Of a stretch of DNA of 64,000 nucleotides, positions 50,109 through 63,100 are shown piece by piece; within the stretch, counting starts at the first letter, position 1; the number at the start of each line of letters is the position of its first letter. The notes under the pieces were generated by a model. That model saw nothing but the letters and a program-made list of their open reading frames with translations, ran no database searches and had not been told where the DNA came from. Location of the stretch: assembly GCA_021030905.1 (NCBI GenBank), contig JAGFMI010000016.1:868001-932000 (forward strand), given 5' to 3'. The stretch comes from Pyrenula massariospora. Taxonomy: Eukaryota; Ascomycota; Eurotiomycetes; Pyrenulales; Pyrenulaceae. A program made the translations under genes and the position numbers.

Positions 50109-52345
50109 CTAAACAAGATGGACGGTCTGAGCCTTCTGGCCTCTGAAGAGCCTGTTGTTCCACGGCACGTCTTGGGAGAAGGGCGCACCACGCTTGAATT
50201 GAAAAATTCCCACGCGACGGTATTCATTCTCATTGCCGGTGGGATGGATGATGAGACCATGCGTAGATTGTTCTCTTCCACTCCTCCTGGCTGTACGATC
50301 TTTGCCGATGCTAAAAAGGGGCAACAGCATCAGTCCAACATCCGGAATTTTTCCGACATCATGCTCACTAGGAACCCAGTCAAGCCTGTACTCGCCGAGT
50401 AATGCAGAATTTTTGAAGATGCCCCAGGTTTTGTCTTCCCTTGAGTGCAGAGTCAGGGGCGAAGGAGCCAGTCTCCCAGATAGAGATAATACCGCACCTT
50501 TAATGGCGCCAAAGGGATCGGAGCTAGCATATGTGACCCTTGTGTCAATTATCTTGCATTCATCGGCAAAATTCTGGGTAGATCTGCTCCCAGATGGACG
50601 CAAAACATGTTCAGTATGCGTGAATCGGCTTGCCCAGCTCCACGAAGGCGCCACATATGGATTCGGAGTGGTTAAAGTACAGACTAAATCTTTCCAGTCA
50701 AGCTCAGGAACGAGTATCCACAGCAGACCTAGAAGTAAGTCACGACGCCATAGTCCAGCAAGATACTCATCCTTACATGCTGTTGCAACCTCTTGGGCAG
50801 TACTCGAAATAGCAGGGAACAGGTCTTCTGGATGAGTGAACTTTCGACCGGAATACTGTATGACAATTCCTTCCCAATCACGGTAAGGATGCTTAAGCCA
50901 ATCATCAGCATTTCTATTTATCGTGAGTTTTAACGCAAAATGGTCGTCTGCAGTTTCTACGCGAGTGTATTTCGGGCATGAAAAGTAGAGGATGGTCTCT
51001 GAAAAATATGCAATCCTCATGCTTGATAATCCTTCTTGGTAGGTCCATCCACGGATCGCCCACGAGGACTCTATTGTCTTTGCCCTTGCATGTCCAATTA
51101 GCTCATCAATGACTATAGACCGTGAGACATGGCATAAACTAAATATTCCTTGGATGTCTGGTCGGATTGCAGATTGAAATGGGACTCGGGTCAACTCATG
51201 AGATCGCTCGAGAAATCCCTCATTGCAGCAATGGGACGCAAGCGGGACAATCGTCAAGTAGGCATTTTGATACAACTCTCCCATCCGAGACGCCTCGTTT
51301 GCCCAATCCTTTTCATCGTCTTGAAGGATGCAGATTGCGTCGATCCACAGGTAACGGATATGTAGCTTCTCGCATACGGAAAATGCGTCTTGAAAGACTG
51401 GCGGCATCTCACTACGCGCAAAGCCCGAAAGCATCTCGCTTAAAGAATGCTTATAGGTCTTCGGCATCGATTGAGCATCAGACTTGGTACCCCAGCAATA
51501 ACTCAGAGCGGCATATTTGAAGTCTCTGGCTAGGGACTTATTGCGAAGATTCTGGTTTGAAGAAATGATGAGGGATGGGCGCTGCGGCTTGTTCAAGTCG
51601 ATGATTCTTGTCGGCACGAAGGTTGATCCATTTTGAACATGGCTACAATTGGAGGCACAATCTTCCATCTCTTGCTGTAACATTGATATATTTTCTGGGC
51701 AAAGTGCATAGGGCTGTGGAGATCTGGAAAGCTGTAGCCATGTAGTGCAAGTACCTGCGCTGTTAAGCAAGTGCAAATCCTAGAAATCAGGCGAGGCTTT
51801 ATGAACCCACCAGAAAAAGCCTCAGCGAGAAAAATGATCTCAATAGCACTACTGCTATACTTTTTAAGGAATATCCTGATCGAGGCTTTCAAAAACATTG
51901 CGTGTTTCTCCGGCCGCCTGGTAAAACTCTTAAGCCCAGAAATCTGGTGCTGTGTTTCATGGGAATGATTTCGATCCAATCTGCCACCGGAACGCCATAC
52001 GTATGACAAGCGGATTTCTGCCATTCCATGAATCTCTATGAAGTCTTTTCGCAAAATGGTTCCGAGACACTTGCAGAAAGAACACCCATCCTCTGCAGAC
52101 GCAGCTAGGGCAGGGAAGTCTGGAGAGTCATCGCGGTGGCGATAAGACAAGTGAAACTCTTTGAATTCTAACTTGGAGTTTGACCATTCAGCAGACTTTT
52201 GGAAGTCGCATTCGTGAAAGCTGAGTACGTGTCTACCGTTCGACAATTCTGTGTCATAGCCTCCGGAATCCTGGTCGTTAAGAGATAAAACTTTGCACTT
52301 CTCGCACAAGTGCGCCAACTCGTTCGCAAACCCGGAATCGGACAT
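50109..52345 (-). CDS. HET-domain (heterokaryon incompatibility) protein, two exons
   Basis: Exons 52345-51811 and 51754-50109 join in frame (56-nt intron, GTGGGT...GCAG) to 726 residues. An N-terminal Cys-rich segment has CEKCKVL near residue 15 and CSFCKCLG near 90, and other HET proteins carry similar blocks. The HET domain spans about residues 258-420. It opens with YAALSYCWG, then LHIRYLWIDAICILQDDEKD and MGELYQNAYLTIVPL. The C-terminal half is variable, as usual. Some HET proteins trigger cell death when unlike strains fuse; most are of unknown role. No STAND or patatin partner lies next door, so it may act alone or have no incompatibility role. Confidence 0.9.
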
Positions 52346-53208
52346 GATTTCTTTTGGATGTCTATCCTTGCTAATTCAGGCACATCTTCATCGTGCCAAA
52401 TGATTAGCATATGAACAGTAGAGTGTTGAGCTCACAACGGACACAGTGGGAAATCTACAATCAGCTAATCAGGGCGGAAAACCGCCTGCGCTAAGAGTCG
52501 AGTAAAGAGATACAGAAGAAATCTTTGCATTTCCAGGGACAAGAATACCGACGTCAAGTTACACAAGCGAGGCTGAGGAAGAACGGCACGGAGAGCCGAT
52601 CGTGTCGGCTCGCCCAACGTCGTCGCCGCTAGCATGATGGCAGATACTCAATCTGCGAGCAGCGATTCCTTTTGTGCCGTCGCGAGTCTCAAGTCGATAG
52701 TGCAGTCCATTTCTGGATTGATGGTATTCCACTGTGACCGAGGCAAAGACACGGCAGGAGTACCCATGTAAAGTTTCGTAGTATTACGTATTAGTCATGT
52801 GATTGTCCACACATTCTACCTTGGTGCAAAACACTCGATCGCTAACGTAGCGAGCGAGAGATACCAAACAGAACAAAGTTATCATGCTGAAAAGGAGTCC
52901 AAGAACATATATATTCATGTCGTAAAACAACCAAGTATTTATATGTGCAAGGTTTGCCCATGCTAAGATTATATTTCCGTCTCAGACGCCAACGCTGTTT
53001 GTCCCTTTCCATATGTATATACATCCCATGTCATCCCAGGATCGGCCGCAACAAGTGATATGCAAAAAAGTCTTTTGGTAACAATAATATTACAACAGAA
53101 AAGAATAATGCCTCATGTCGCTCGTATGACGTGTCTCGAGAATCCAATCGATTTTACATTATCCATCCATTACGGCACACATGCCGTTCCATTTTTTGTA
53201 CAGCATTT
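52346..53208. other. intergenic
   Basis: This is the HET promoter and the 3' flank of the Uds1 gene. It is A+T-rich after about 52,800, and I see no gene. Confidence 0.5.
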
Positions 53209-55556
53209 TCACGTAGCTGTATAATTCTGACTCAAAGCGGACCCTGACTTGGTTACTTGGGCCTGCTGTTGTTGGTCCTTTTTCATTGAGCGGATGATGT
53301 TCTCGAGGCGGCGGCGTTCTTCTTGCTCAGCCTGTTAACACCTGTTAGTACAAAAGTCGTTCTATAAGATGCAACAAAGCTGTTCAGAAAACCTGAAGTA
53401 GACCTACCTTCAAGACCTTCGCCGCTTCCTGCCTCGTGTCTCTCATCATCTTTTTGAACTCGTTCTTTAAGACCATTGTGCTTGTCAATTCCTGCCCGAA
53501 GCCTCCAGTCCCACCTCCCTCTCGAGTGAGTTGGTTGGGACTCTTCAGTCCAAGCCACCTGACCTTCTCATCGCTCAGTTGGGACTCTAAGGTCTCACAC
53601 CTATCCCTGAGATGATCGATATGCGCCTCTAGGTTGTCACGCTCGCGCTCGAACTCAATCGAAGCCTTTGTCATGAGCTCATAGTCCTCGATTGTTTCCT
53701 TTAACTCGCTTTCAAGACTTGCCACCTTCATCTGTAGATCCATCGCATTCGTTGGAACATCGTCCTTTGGCGTAGCACTACGAGCCTCGTAATGCGTTTT
53801 CATGTATTCTATCTCCCCCGTCAGCTTAGTGTTGGTATCGTTCAACCGGTCGAGCTCTGCCTGGACCGCCGGATTGTTAGATACTTCAGCCGCGCGTTGG
53901 GCGCGAGTGCCATAAGCGCCATCAAGCTCGGCACGGACGACCGTCAACTCTGTCTGGGTACGGATAACGCTCTCTTCCAGATCTTTGATCTCAGAACGAG
54001 AACGGTCAAGATCTGACTCGAGGGAAGTGTTTTTCAAGGTAAGATCTCGAAGTGAGGTTTCTTGGCGTTGTGCCGCAATGTCGGCGTCATTTCGGACGGA
54101 AGTCATCGCGGCCTGAAGCTGAGTGTTTTGATCCTGAGCTGTTTTCAGCTCATTGAAGAGAGACTCCTCGGCGGCGCGGCGAGAAGCTTTCTCAGCTTCA
54201 AGTGCCCGGGATTCATTCATATTTGACTGCTGCTCGCGAAGAGTATTAGCCTGGCGGGCGGAGTCGAGTTGCTCCATGAGGAGGTGGACTTGGTCTCGCA
54301 GGGTCTGGGATTCCTGCTCGTTCATAGTAAGAATCTGTTTGTGCTGTGCCAGCTGATCAGTGAGTTCAGTGATTTGGCTGTCACGTTCAGCATCAGATTT
54401 GGAGTTTAAGGCACGCTGCTGTTGAATCTGGGTGGTCAGGATACTTTTGTGCTCCACAAAATGATCCACGCGGCGGCCAAGCTGGTCGAGTGCTAAGGCA
54501 AAGAAGGAGAGGTGAGATTGTAAGCTGCGATCCGTTTGCGACGGAGGAGGCACAACAGGTGACTGCCCGTTGTTTGATCGATCCATTAAACTCTGAAGTT
54601 GCGAGCTTAAATGTAAAACTCCCTTTTCGGCTTCCTGTAGGGCTAGGAATTCTGCACTTGGGCCCCTGGGTTTTATATTTCCATATTCGTCGAACTGATC
54701 CATGTCGCGGTAAAGACTTCGGTCATCGAACCCATCGATCGAGTTTATGGTGTCTATACTTCGATGAGGGCCATAGTCTGACATGCTCTCTGGACTCCTC
54801 GGCAGCTCATTTGCGCGGACGTTCTTCTTCATGCCTTTGTGGGTCAATTGAAGAATTCCAGCGGTGTGTTTTAAAATTTTCGTGGCTAACGCTTGTTCTT
54901 TCTTCTCTAGCTGCCAAACCTCCTCTGCTAACTCCTCCGCTTTCCTCGTACTTGCGATCAACTCGTCTCGAGACCTCGAAGATGATGTCTTCCGGTGACC
55001 CAGTCCGAATGAGCGCCTTGACCTTGGCGATTTGAGCGGACCATCTGGATTGCTGCCCGGTAAGTCTCTGTTTTCTTCACCTGAGTACAATCTATTCAAT
55101 GACTGCGCTGCGTCACGCAACTTGCACTCCAGAGCGTACTTCCGTCTAGCCGCTTCTAATCTATTTTGTAACGAGCTGTGTTCTTTCTTGAGCTCCTCGA
55201 TCTCTTCGAATGACACAACATCATATTTCATGCTGTCGCTCATGGCTGTCTCCATCAAAAGATGAACAGTGACGGGATCGCGGAGGTTCACCATGGTGGA
55301 AGTTCTGGATTGATTTCTTGACTAGAAGGTAGTCAGGAGCTGAAAAATTCAAGAGTCTGAGGGGGCTTACATATGCAGACTGAGATCTGTCTTCTAGATT
55401 GGAAGGTGCTATCGCGTTCCTGGCCATTATCGTCTTCGGCAGTGGAGGGACCTCTGTTGGAGAAGAGCTCGTTCGGCCATTAGGCAGAGGCGTTCCTCCT
55501 GCCGAGGGTTGCCGAGCAGCATAGTTGAAATATCCGTTCATTGTATTCATGGTCAT
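53209..55556 (-). CDS. Uds1-type coiled-coil protein (up-regulated during septation), three exons
   Basis: Exons 55556-55371, 55321-53408 and 53331-53209 join to 740 residues with phase-0 introns. The Uds1 block covers about residues 70-200: NLRDPVTVHLLMETAMSDS, then FEEIEELKKEHSSLQNRLEA and ALECKLRDAAQSLNRLYS. After a Ser-rich linker, residues about 330-640 form long heptad coiled coils. The last exon supplies EQEERRRLENIIRSMKK and the tail. Aspergillus USP1-type proteins are induced during septation and probably scaffold at septa or tips. The second exon junction (Tyr then Ser-Arg-Asn-Gln) is my best fit. The molecular role is not established. Confidence 0.86.
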
Positions 55557-56352
55557 GACTCTCTAGGGTATCGTACTATAAGTATGAGGGTGCCTGTCGG
55601 CAAAATAGGTGTGCACCCTATTCTCCGTCATAACATCTTCGTGGTCGCGTTTGGAGATCGTGGAGCGCGCGCGATGGAATGCGGGCTTTGTTTGGTAGGA
55701 GCTTCTTGGAGATTATGACGAGGCCCTGCAGTTTGCTGGGGAGTGCACCTCCAGGTCTGAAGAGATGTTTGCAAAGGCTGGAGAACAATGAAGAGTTGGC
55801 GAACTCATGGGGACCCCAAACTGGCTGCGCCAAGGGGCAAAGGACGTTGGCAGAGATCGACTCCGAGGATTTTTGATTAATCTTTGAGGCTTTGACGATG
55901 CGGGTGCTGAGGAGGCCGGCAACCCGGCCCACGTGATTGGCTCAGAAACCGAACAAGCCAGGGGACGGCTTGAAAGGCAGTCTCCTGAACCAGGCTGCTT
56001 TGGGACTCGCTGATTGCTGGGAAACACGATGCGCATCCGCAGCCCATCGCCGACCTGCTGGCCGCGCGACGACAAGGTTCCTTCGTCGATCCCCTTATCA
56101 CCCGTGCACCTTGGCACCTCCTACAATCGCGCCGCGGCGCCAGCTCGCGATGGCCGCCACATGACTATAACACCTCGGCTGACATGCTGTGGAGGTCAAT
56201 TCTCCCTCATTCTACATTGCAGCCGAAAGACAATCATCAAGCTCAGAGCGAGCACATCCGCGCCCTGCTGACGAACAACTCTGCTCTGTTCAGACGCAGT
56301 CATGTTGTGTGGCCACAAGACACCAACCGTTTGCTAGCATCGAGGTGTCGGT
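55557..56352. other. divergent promoter of the Uds1 and MFS genes
   Basis: About 800 bases between divergent start codons. It holds the E-box/CCAAT pair described separately. Frames of 65-134 codons occur on both strands but lack motifs. Confidence 0.5.
55930..55940. promoter_or_regulatory. CACGTG next to an inverted CCAAT box
   Basis: CACGTG (55930-55935) abuts ATTGG (55936-55940), the reverse of CCAAT. In fungi CCAAT is bound by the HAP/CBF complex and CACGTG by bHLH proteins. The site lies midway between the Uds1 and MFS start codons. The sequence is seen directly; regulation is inferred. Confidence 0.38.
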
Positions 56353-57940
56353 ATGGGCTCGCCAACCGGAGTCAGAATCAGACCTGCTGGAGCAGATTCA
56401 TCTGCCCAGGGACCGTCACCCGAAGATGATATCGCCCTGGTTGCATCTTCCACTGAATCTTCCGCTCCTATCGTTCAACGGAGTGATTCCGCTCCTTCAA
56501 AGTCCACTTACAAAGTGCACAAGCGGCGCTTTTTTGGCCTCGCACAGCTCATCCTTTTGAACATTGTTGTCAGCTGGGACGTACGTTTCGAAACATTGTC
56601 TAATATAGCTATTGCGCCTGTCCTGACATTCACAGTAGTGGCTCACTTTCTCCGCAATCTCAAACACATCTGCCAGATACTTCCATACTACTGAATCCGC
56701 TATCAATTGGCTAAGCACAGGCTTCCTCTTCGCTTTTTGTGTGGCAACCCCGGTTGTGATTTGGACACTAAATCATGGTCCCAAGCCAGCGATGGTTGCG
56801 GCAGCTTGCCTGCTACTACTAGGCAATTGGGTCCGTTACGCGGGAACCCGGGCTACAAACGGCCACTTCGGTGTTGTCATGTTTGGCCAAGTTCTCATCG
56901 GCCTTGCACAGCCTTTCGTGTTGAGCGCACCCACAAGATACAGTGAGATTTGGTTTTCCGATCGCGGACGCACGAGCGCAACCGCCATAGCTAGCCTGGC
57001 CAATCCATTTGGGGGAGCATTGGCACAGTTGATCGATCCGGCATGGGTATCGAAACCATCCGACATACCAAACATGGTCCTCTATATCTCAATAATTGTA
57101 AGTTCTTTGGAAACTCACGTCCTTGTAACCCGTTTCAAATGCTCATACCATCCGTAGGCCTCAGTCGCGTGCCTCCCTTCCTTCTTCATGCCTGCCAAAC
57201 CACCAACTCCCCCTTCCGCCTCCGCCTCCTCCCTCCACCCTTCCATTCCCTTACTCTCCACCGTCCAGGAGCTCCTCCACACTCCTAATTTCTACCTAAT
57301 CGTAATCCCCTTCTCCGTTCTTGTCGGCCACTTCAACGCCTTCAGCTCTCTCCTGAACCAGATACTGGAACCGTACTCATTCAGTGAAGACGACGCAGGC
57401 ATTGCCGGCGCCCTCCTGATCATTGTCGGCCTTGTCACTGCTGCCATCTCTTCCCCGCTTGTTGACCGCTACAAATTCTATCTTCCCCTCATCAAAATCC
57501 TCGTACCCATCCTTGCACTCAGCTACCTTCTCTTCATCTTTGCTCCCCCGACCCGTTCCCTTGGCATGCCATACGCCCTGTGCGCGATCTGCGGTGCGAC
57601 ATCTTTCGGTCTGGTCCCCGTCGCGTTGGAATACCTTGTCGAAATTACATATCCGCTTTCCCCTGAAGTTGGGAGTACGCTTGCGTGGGCAAGCGGGCAG
57701 CTACTCGGTGGGCTATTCATTGTGATCGAGACGGCGCTCAAGGACGAAAACGGACATCCAAAGAACAACATGCGTCGTGCGCTGATCTTCCAGGCTGTGC
57801 TGGCAATTGTGATTGTACCATTTCCGCTAGCGCTTGGGTGGGTTGGCGGCGGCGCCAAGGCAAGGAGATTGGAGGTCGATAAACGAGGGGTCGAGGGCCC
57901 CGTGGAATCTGCAGACCGAATTGAAGAGGAAGCTGATTAA
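56353..57940 (+). CDS. MFS transporter of the FLVCR-like family, three exons
   Basis: Exons 56353-56580, 56639-57097 and 57158-57940 join to 489 residues. A Ser/Pro-rich cytoplasmic start of about 60 residues precedes 12 predicted membrane helices. These include LAQLILLNIVVSWDWLTFS across the first junction, SAINWLSTGFLFAFC, and FGVVMFGQVLIGLAQPFVLS. The sequence most resembles the fungal FLVCR/MFS group (animal members export haem or move choline), with PTRYSEIWFSDRGRTSAT as the loop 4-5 motif. The tail is acidic. The substrate cannot be predicted. The exon 2 acceptor was taken as TAG at 56636-56638 because the earlier CAG leaves an immediate stop. Confidence 0.87.
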
Positions 57941-58918
57941 TACTCGCTGAAACGGTGGATTGAATGATGTAGACACGAGGTTAAGAGGCAGTAAAAGGGG
58001 CCTGGCATATGATCCCGCCCCCTCTTGTGCAGATCACTTACCGAAGACTTCCGATCCCCCGGCGGCATGACCATCCCACTAGACGCCGTTTGCCATGCAG
58101 AGAGGTGTCTGTGCAAATATTCTCAGGAGCAAAATGCAGAACTCCGAGCATATTCAAATTGCTGCTGTCCTGCAGCCCTTCTCCACACGGTCTCCTCACA
58201 GCAGAGATCGCCCGCGCCGTCCGGCAGATGCCCATCTGTCATCGGTTCAAAAAGAAGCCATGACCTTGAGAAGAGTTGAGCGCGAGATGAAGCTCCCTTT
58301 CACGCTAGGACTGCTTTGAAGTTTAAGATAGATGATCTACTTGATTGAGACCGTGGCAGGAAGAGAAGGACTATTCCATTTGTTGTATGGCGGCTGTCGA
58401 CTGTGGAGCAATTATGGAAGGTATTGGAGATACGATGATAGATGGGTATGAAGCTGGTCAATGATCTGGAGAAAAAAGTCCTCCGCGTCATATTATGATG
58501 AGACAGAAAGCCAAAGGAAGATTGCGTAACACTGAGTGATCAGCTGAGTAACAGAAAATGCAAGTCACCTCGTCTGGGTTTGGACGGTATTTAGTGGAGC
58601 GAAAATATGAAGGGGGAAAATAAACGAAAAGCTATGCATGTAGACTCTAGTCGAAGAAACAATACTTGTATTATCTCAGTTGACATTCAAATGTATCATA
58701 CAATTTTGAAGGGACAAATTTGAACAATGATATATTTTGTAATGTTGCCAATCTAGTAACTGTACAATTGTGGTTAGGATTGAGCCTCCATTTTTACGGG
58801 TTCGTGGTTGGCTGCTGAGGGAGATCTTGAATGCATCGTGGTGAAATATTCTCTTCTCAATGGTCTTGATTTTATCGAGCCAAGCCGGACCATCTCTAGC
58901 AAGAGCAGGATTCCAGGT
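57941..58918. other. convergent intergenic region
   Basis: About 1 kb of 3' flanks for the MFS and QCR6 genes. Short frames near 58009-58319 have no motifs. It is A+T-rich from about 58,600 on. Confidence 0.5.
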
Positions 58919-59610
58919 TTATTTCAAAGTCCTGAACAGCTTCGGGGCAGCGCATTGCGTAGCACAATGCGAAAGATGGAAGACTGTCCATATCCGTTAG
59001 TGCGTACTCTGCCGCGATCATTGTCCAACTTGACATCCGTCTCTGACAGAAGGAACACGGGACAAAAGGGGGAAATCAGGTGGTTGAGCGCCGGACGTAC
59101 ACTCTTCTACACAATCCTCTTTGAATCCTGTATATCCTTCCTGTGTCTGCGGGCCCTCGGTTACTCGCTCAACACATTCTTCGTAGTGGTACCTGTATGG
59201 CGCGCATTGGGTGGAGGCGGCGCATTCTGCGGGCGGGATGAAACCGTTAGCAAACAATCACACAATTTTCTTTCTGAAGGGATGGAAGACATGTAGAGAA
59301 TCTCAGAAACAGTATGTGTCCACACACGCCGCCGCCAGCTCAACAGTGAGAAACCATGCACCAAGAACGACCTACCTTCCTCCAGCTTCGGCTTCAGATC
59401 CTCCGGCTCTTCCTCCTCCTCTTCCTCCTCCTCCTCTTCTCCCTCCTCCTCACCACCCTCATCGTCACCGCCTTCCTCAGCTTCGTCACCGCCGTCTTCC
59501 TTCTCGTCCGATCCCTCGTCGTTGTCGTCCTCGGCCGGAGCTTCGGCGTGGGCCTCGGTCATCGGGGAGAGACTCGACAGCACGTCGGAAAAGAAGTCTG
59601 TGATCCCCAT
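58919..59610 (-). CDS. QCR6: cytochrome bc1 complex hinge protein Qcr6, three exons
   Basis: Exons 59610-59376, 59226-59101 and 58983-58919 join to 141 residues. The start at 59610 begins MGITDFFSDVLSSL; a longer in-frame opening at 59802 is probably 5' UTR. Residues about 25-75 are a very acidic Glu/Asp run, typical of the hinge protein. The last two exons form the conserved four-cysteine helical hairpin: ECAASTQCAPYRYHYEECVERV, then EDCVEEFFHLSHCATQCAA. Qcr6 binds cytochrome c1 on the inner mitochondrial membrane and helps electron transfer to cytochrome c. The acidic run is coded by mixed GAG/GAA. Confidence 0.93.
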
Positions 59611-60109
59611 TTTGATGGGATGTACGTGGGGAGGTAAAGAGAGGGGAAAATGAATGATTGATCTTGAGGGCGTTGTTTGCCTCGGTGGCCGAGAAAGTGA
59701 GAAGAAGAGGTCAATTGGAGGTTCTGGAGCTCGAAAATGAGCTAGGAAAATCGGTCGAGCTTCGGCGAGCCAATCAGCGTGCGGAGATGACAGGCCCAGC
59801 AACTCTTACGGCTACACAGTTGGGCTACGTTCACCTCCAACATCGGGGTCAGTCCCTACGAGGCGCAAAGGGAGTCTCGTATTATGTTCACTAAGAAATG
59901 GAATACTCGGATCTGTGATATGGTTATACATGGCTCCAAACCATAACACGTTCTGGCCGTTATAATCATCATCGTTCCCCATTTCCTTTCCCTGCATGCT
60001 TGCTTAATTAAGATCCTGCTAAATGTAAGCACATCGAGTAAACGCCTGGTTCCATTGTATATTTTAAAAAATCTCTCAGCCATTCACGTAACACCAGGAA
60101 ATAAAAACG
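59611..60109. other. intergenic
   Basis: QCR6 promoter and 5' UTR, then the 3' flank of the F-box gene. Nothing else is recognisable. Confidence 0.5.
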
Positions 60110-63100
60110 CTATAGACCCGCAAAATACTTTGAGGCCTCTATAATTTCTTCGTCGTCGGCTGCAAAATCCCACCCCACAATCCGCGGATCTTGGCTGCAG
60201 CATATTATGCGCCGAGCGTCGAATTGTAGTTTGAAGACGCGACTCGCCGGTTGTAATTCGCGGTAAGGGTGAGCACCATGAATCGCGTGCGGAGTATGAT
60301 GAGCCCCTTGATTACCACCATGTGCGTGGTGATGGTGATGGTGATGGTGGTGATGAGGTTGTGGCGGGGGTGGTTGTTGTTGTTGTTGCTGCTGCTGCTG
60401 CTGTGAGGCTGGCCCTGGTTGTGGACTCGAAGGCTGTGTCTGTTGAAGTTGAGACGTGGGTTGGCTAGCATTTTGATTATGGTTCTGGGAGGATTGGAAA
60501 CTGGAGCTTCCTTGGTCGTGAGCCTGGTGTTGCTGTTGGTGTTGACGCTCGCGATTATGCATCATGTCATTAAGGCTCTGCAATTGATGCAATGCTTGTT
60601 GCGCCCCTGGCGCAAGTGCACGTCCTTGAGGTGCTGTCGATGAAGAAGCATGGGTCGAGGAGGAGACATTGCTGTGGCTCTGCAACGCACTGTTAACGCT
60701 CATTAAATTTTGAAAGCCAGCAGCCATGCTGGTATTTGCTGTCTGAATTGCCTGATGGACGATCTGCTGCGCTGAGGGGGTCGGCTGTTGATTTGGTGTA
60801 ACTGCATGGTTGTGGTGCTGTGAGAGCGCGCGGGCATTCTGGGGATTGGCCCTTGCAGCTGCTAAGGAGCTATGAAGGGTTGCAGCTCGATGATCAGCAG
60901 TAAAAGCCCGCTGTGCCGCGTCGGATTGATGCAGCTTTACACCGGGCACCCAGTTGCCTTCCTGGTCCTTCCTCCAGATGATGATAGTCTCGTCATAAGA
61001 GCCAGATACGATGCGACCCCATTGACTGCCTCCGCCACCAGGTGGCAGGTCGGCGCCAATAGCCATGATCTCCTTCGGGTTCTTCGAGCCTGCATTGCGT
61101 CGTTTCCTTCGACGTGCAATATGCCAATCATCGTCTTCAAGCTGACCTTCTAATTCAGCTTTGAAATACTCTTGATCGATAGCCTTCGCTTGCGACTTGT
61201 ACGTCGCAGTACTGCCAGGTAGATCGCCAAACCCAGCTTGCACAGTTCGAACAAGGTTCTGATGTCCTTGGAGACAAGCAACCTCAGCTCCAGAGGACTT
61301 ATCAAAAATACGTACAGTGTTGTCACTGCTCCCGCTGACAATGCGCTTGCCATCAAACTGGACACAAGCGATGCCCTTGTTATGGCCTGGCACGGTCTGA
61401 AGCAATTTCCCATCCGATACCTGCCACACCTTTATTAATCGATCTCCAGAAGCAGAGACAATGTAGTCTTTCTCGATTTGGACAGCATTGACCGCTGCTC
61501 CATGCCCATCCAGGGACATAAGAAGGCTATATGGTGCAAGAGTCTTGATCTGACGGTTCGCAATCCTAGCTTCCAAGAGATGGAGTGGGATAGATTGGGT
61601 GTCGACAATATAGGAAGGGACTTTCGTCTCTACAGCGCCACGAATCTTTGGATAGTTCGGATCCAGAGGGGTCATCTCTCGACGGTTCCAGACCTTTATC
61701 AGCTTGTCTTTTGAACAGGTGACGAGGTAACGGTGGTCGAAACGAAGGTTGAGAACGGATTCGTGGTGCGCCTGTGTAATCTCTTGGATCTTCTCTCCGG
61801 TCGAAAACCTCCAGACGATAACATTTGTATCACTGCTGCCGGAAATAATCACGTCCTCCTCTTCAGTAGGATCAAATTGAAGACACAGCACAGACTGTGT
61901 ATGCCCAACCAAAGGAGAACCTCGTAATCTTTTCTTGTCGAGATCCCAGACTCTCAGAGTTTTGTCCCTGCTACCACTGACTAGCCATTTCCCGAAAAAC
62001 TGAACGGCATACACGCATTCACGATGACCGTCACCTGGGTGCAAAGGGGACGGCAACTGAAAAGTTGTGAATTTGCCCTTCAACCAATTGTCCTCAAGTC
62101 TCTTTCTCTGCTTGAAAAGAAAGGGCCAATTCAATTTCGTATGGGAGGGAAGATCAAAAGTGAGAGAGGGTTTAACAGGCGGGTAGAGCTCTGAGTGCAG
62201 CTCGTCTGTGGTGCCGTCTGCTTGCATTCTAGCCCTGTAGATAGGATGCAGATCAACAGTGTCTGACCCATGACTTGAAAGCCTTGCGCCAGTTCGTATG
62301 CGCCCGGATGAGGCCACCGAGGTCGCATTTAGATTCATATTTGGCACATCTGGCATTTCTTCATCGACTTTATCATCACTATTGTCGTCCTTCATTGCTT
62401 CGGTGTCGGCTTCAGGGGTCTCGTTTTGAGGTCTCCGTAAAGGGGTCTCATTGACTTGTGCAGCCATTCCTGGGTTGGAGCGTTGTCTTTGGTCAAGCCA
62501 GCTGGCAGGAGCTCTCTTTTTCAGCTTGGGCTGCTTTAGATCGCTATCAGAGCTTCTCAAGTGCGTTTTGGCTTTGCGAGATCCAATCTGTGCTTCGGAC
62601 TGGTCGTCTTGTTTTACCTGAGACTGTTCAAAATCTTGCATAGCTTCCACATTCAAGCACCATCCTTGATCCATATATAACGTTTTCCAGAGCTGTGAAT
62701 CGAGAATGCGACCTCGCCATGCTTTTGAGGCTAAAGACGCCGTTAACAATGTTGGTGCATCTAAGAATCCGAAAATGATTGCAGTAATCTCAGCTGGTAA
62801 CTTTTGGACCGGGTCCATGTGAAGGAGAGGGGTCAGCTTTTCTACCACGGCGGCTACCGTGGAAGTTCGGAGGGTTCTGAGGACTTCGTACGCAATTTCT
62901 GGAAGCATCAGTGGAAAGTAATTAATTGCAAACACATGGCAACACACCGGCTCTGGCATCTTCACTCTGAGATTTTACCCACTCCTCAAAAGCCGACCTG
63001 TTGTCACTGGTTGCAGTACTGTTCTCGAACTGGCTTCTCGTGTCTTCTGAAAACCCCTCATCGAGGCGGAATGCTGGAACAAGACTTTGCGAGTAGCCCA

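Noticed and set aside
59611-59802. N-terminal extension of QCR6 from the ATG at 59802
   Set aside because: The extra 64 codons are not typical of Qcr6, which begins at MGITDFF; the segment is probably 5' UTR.
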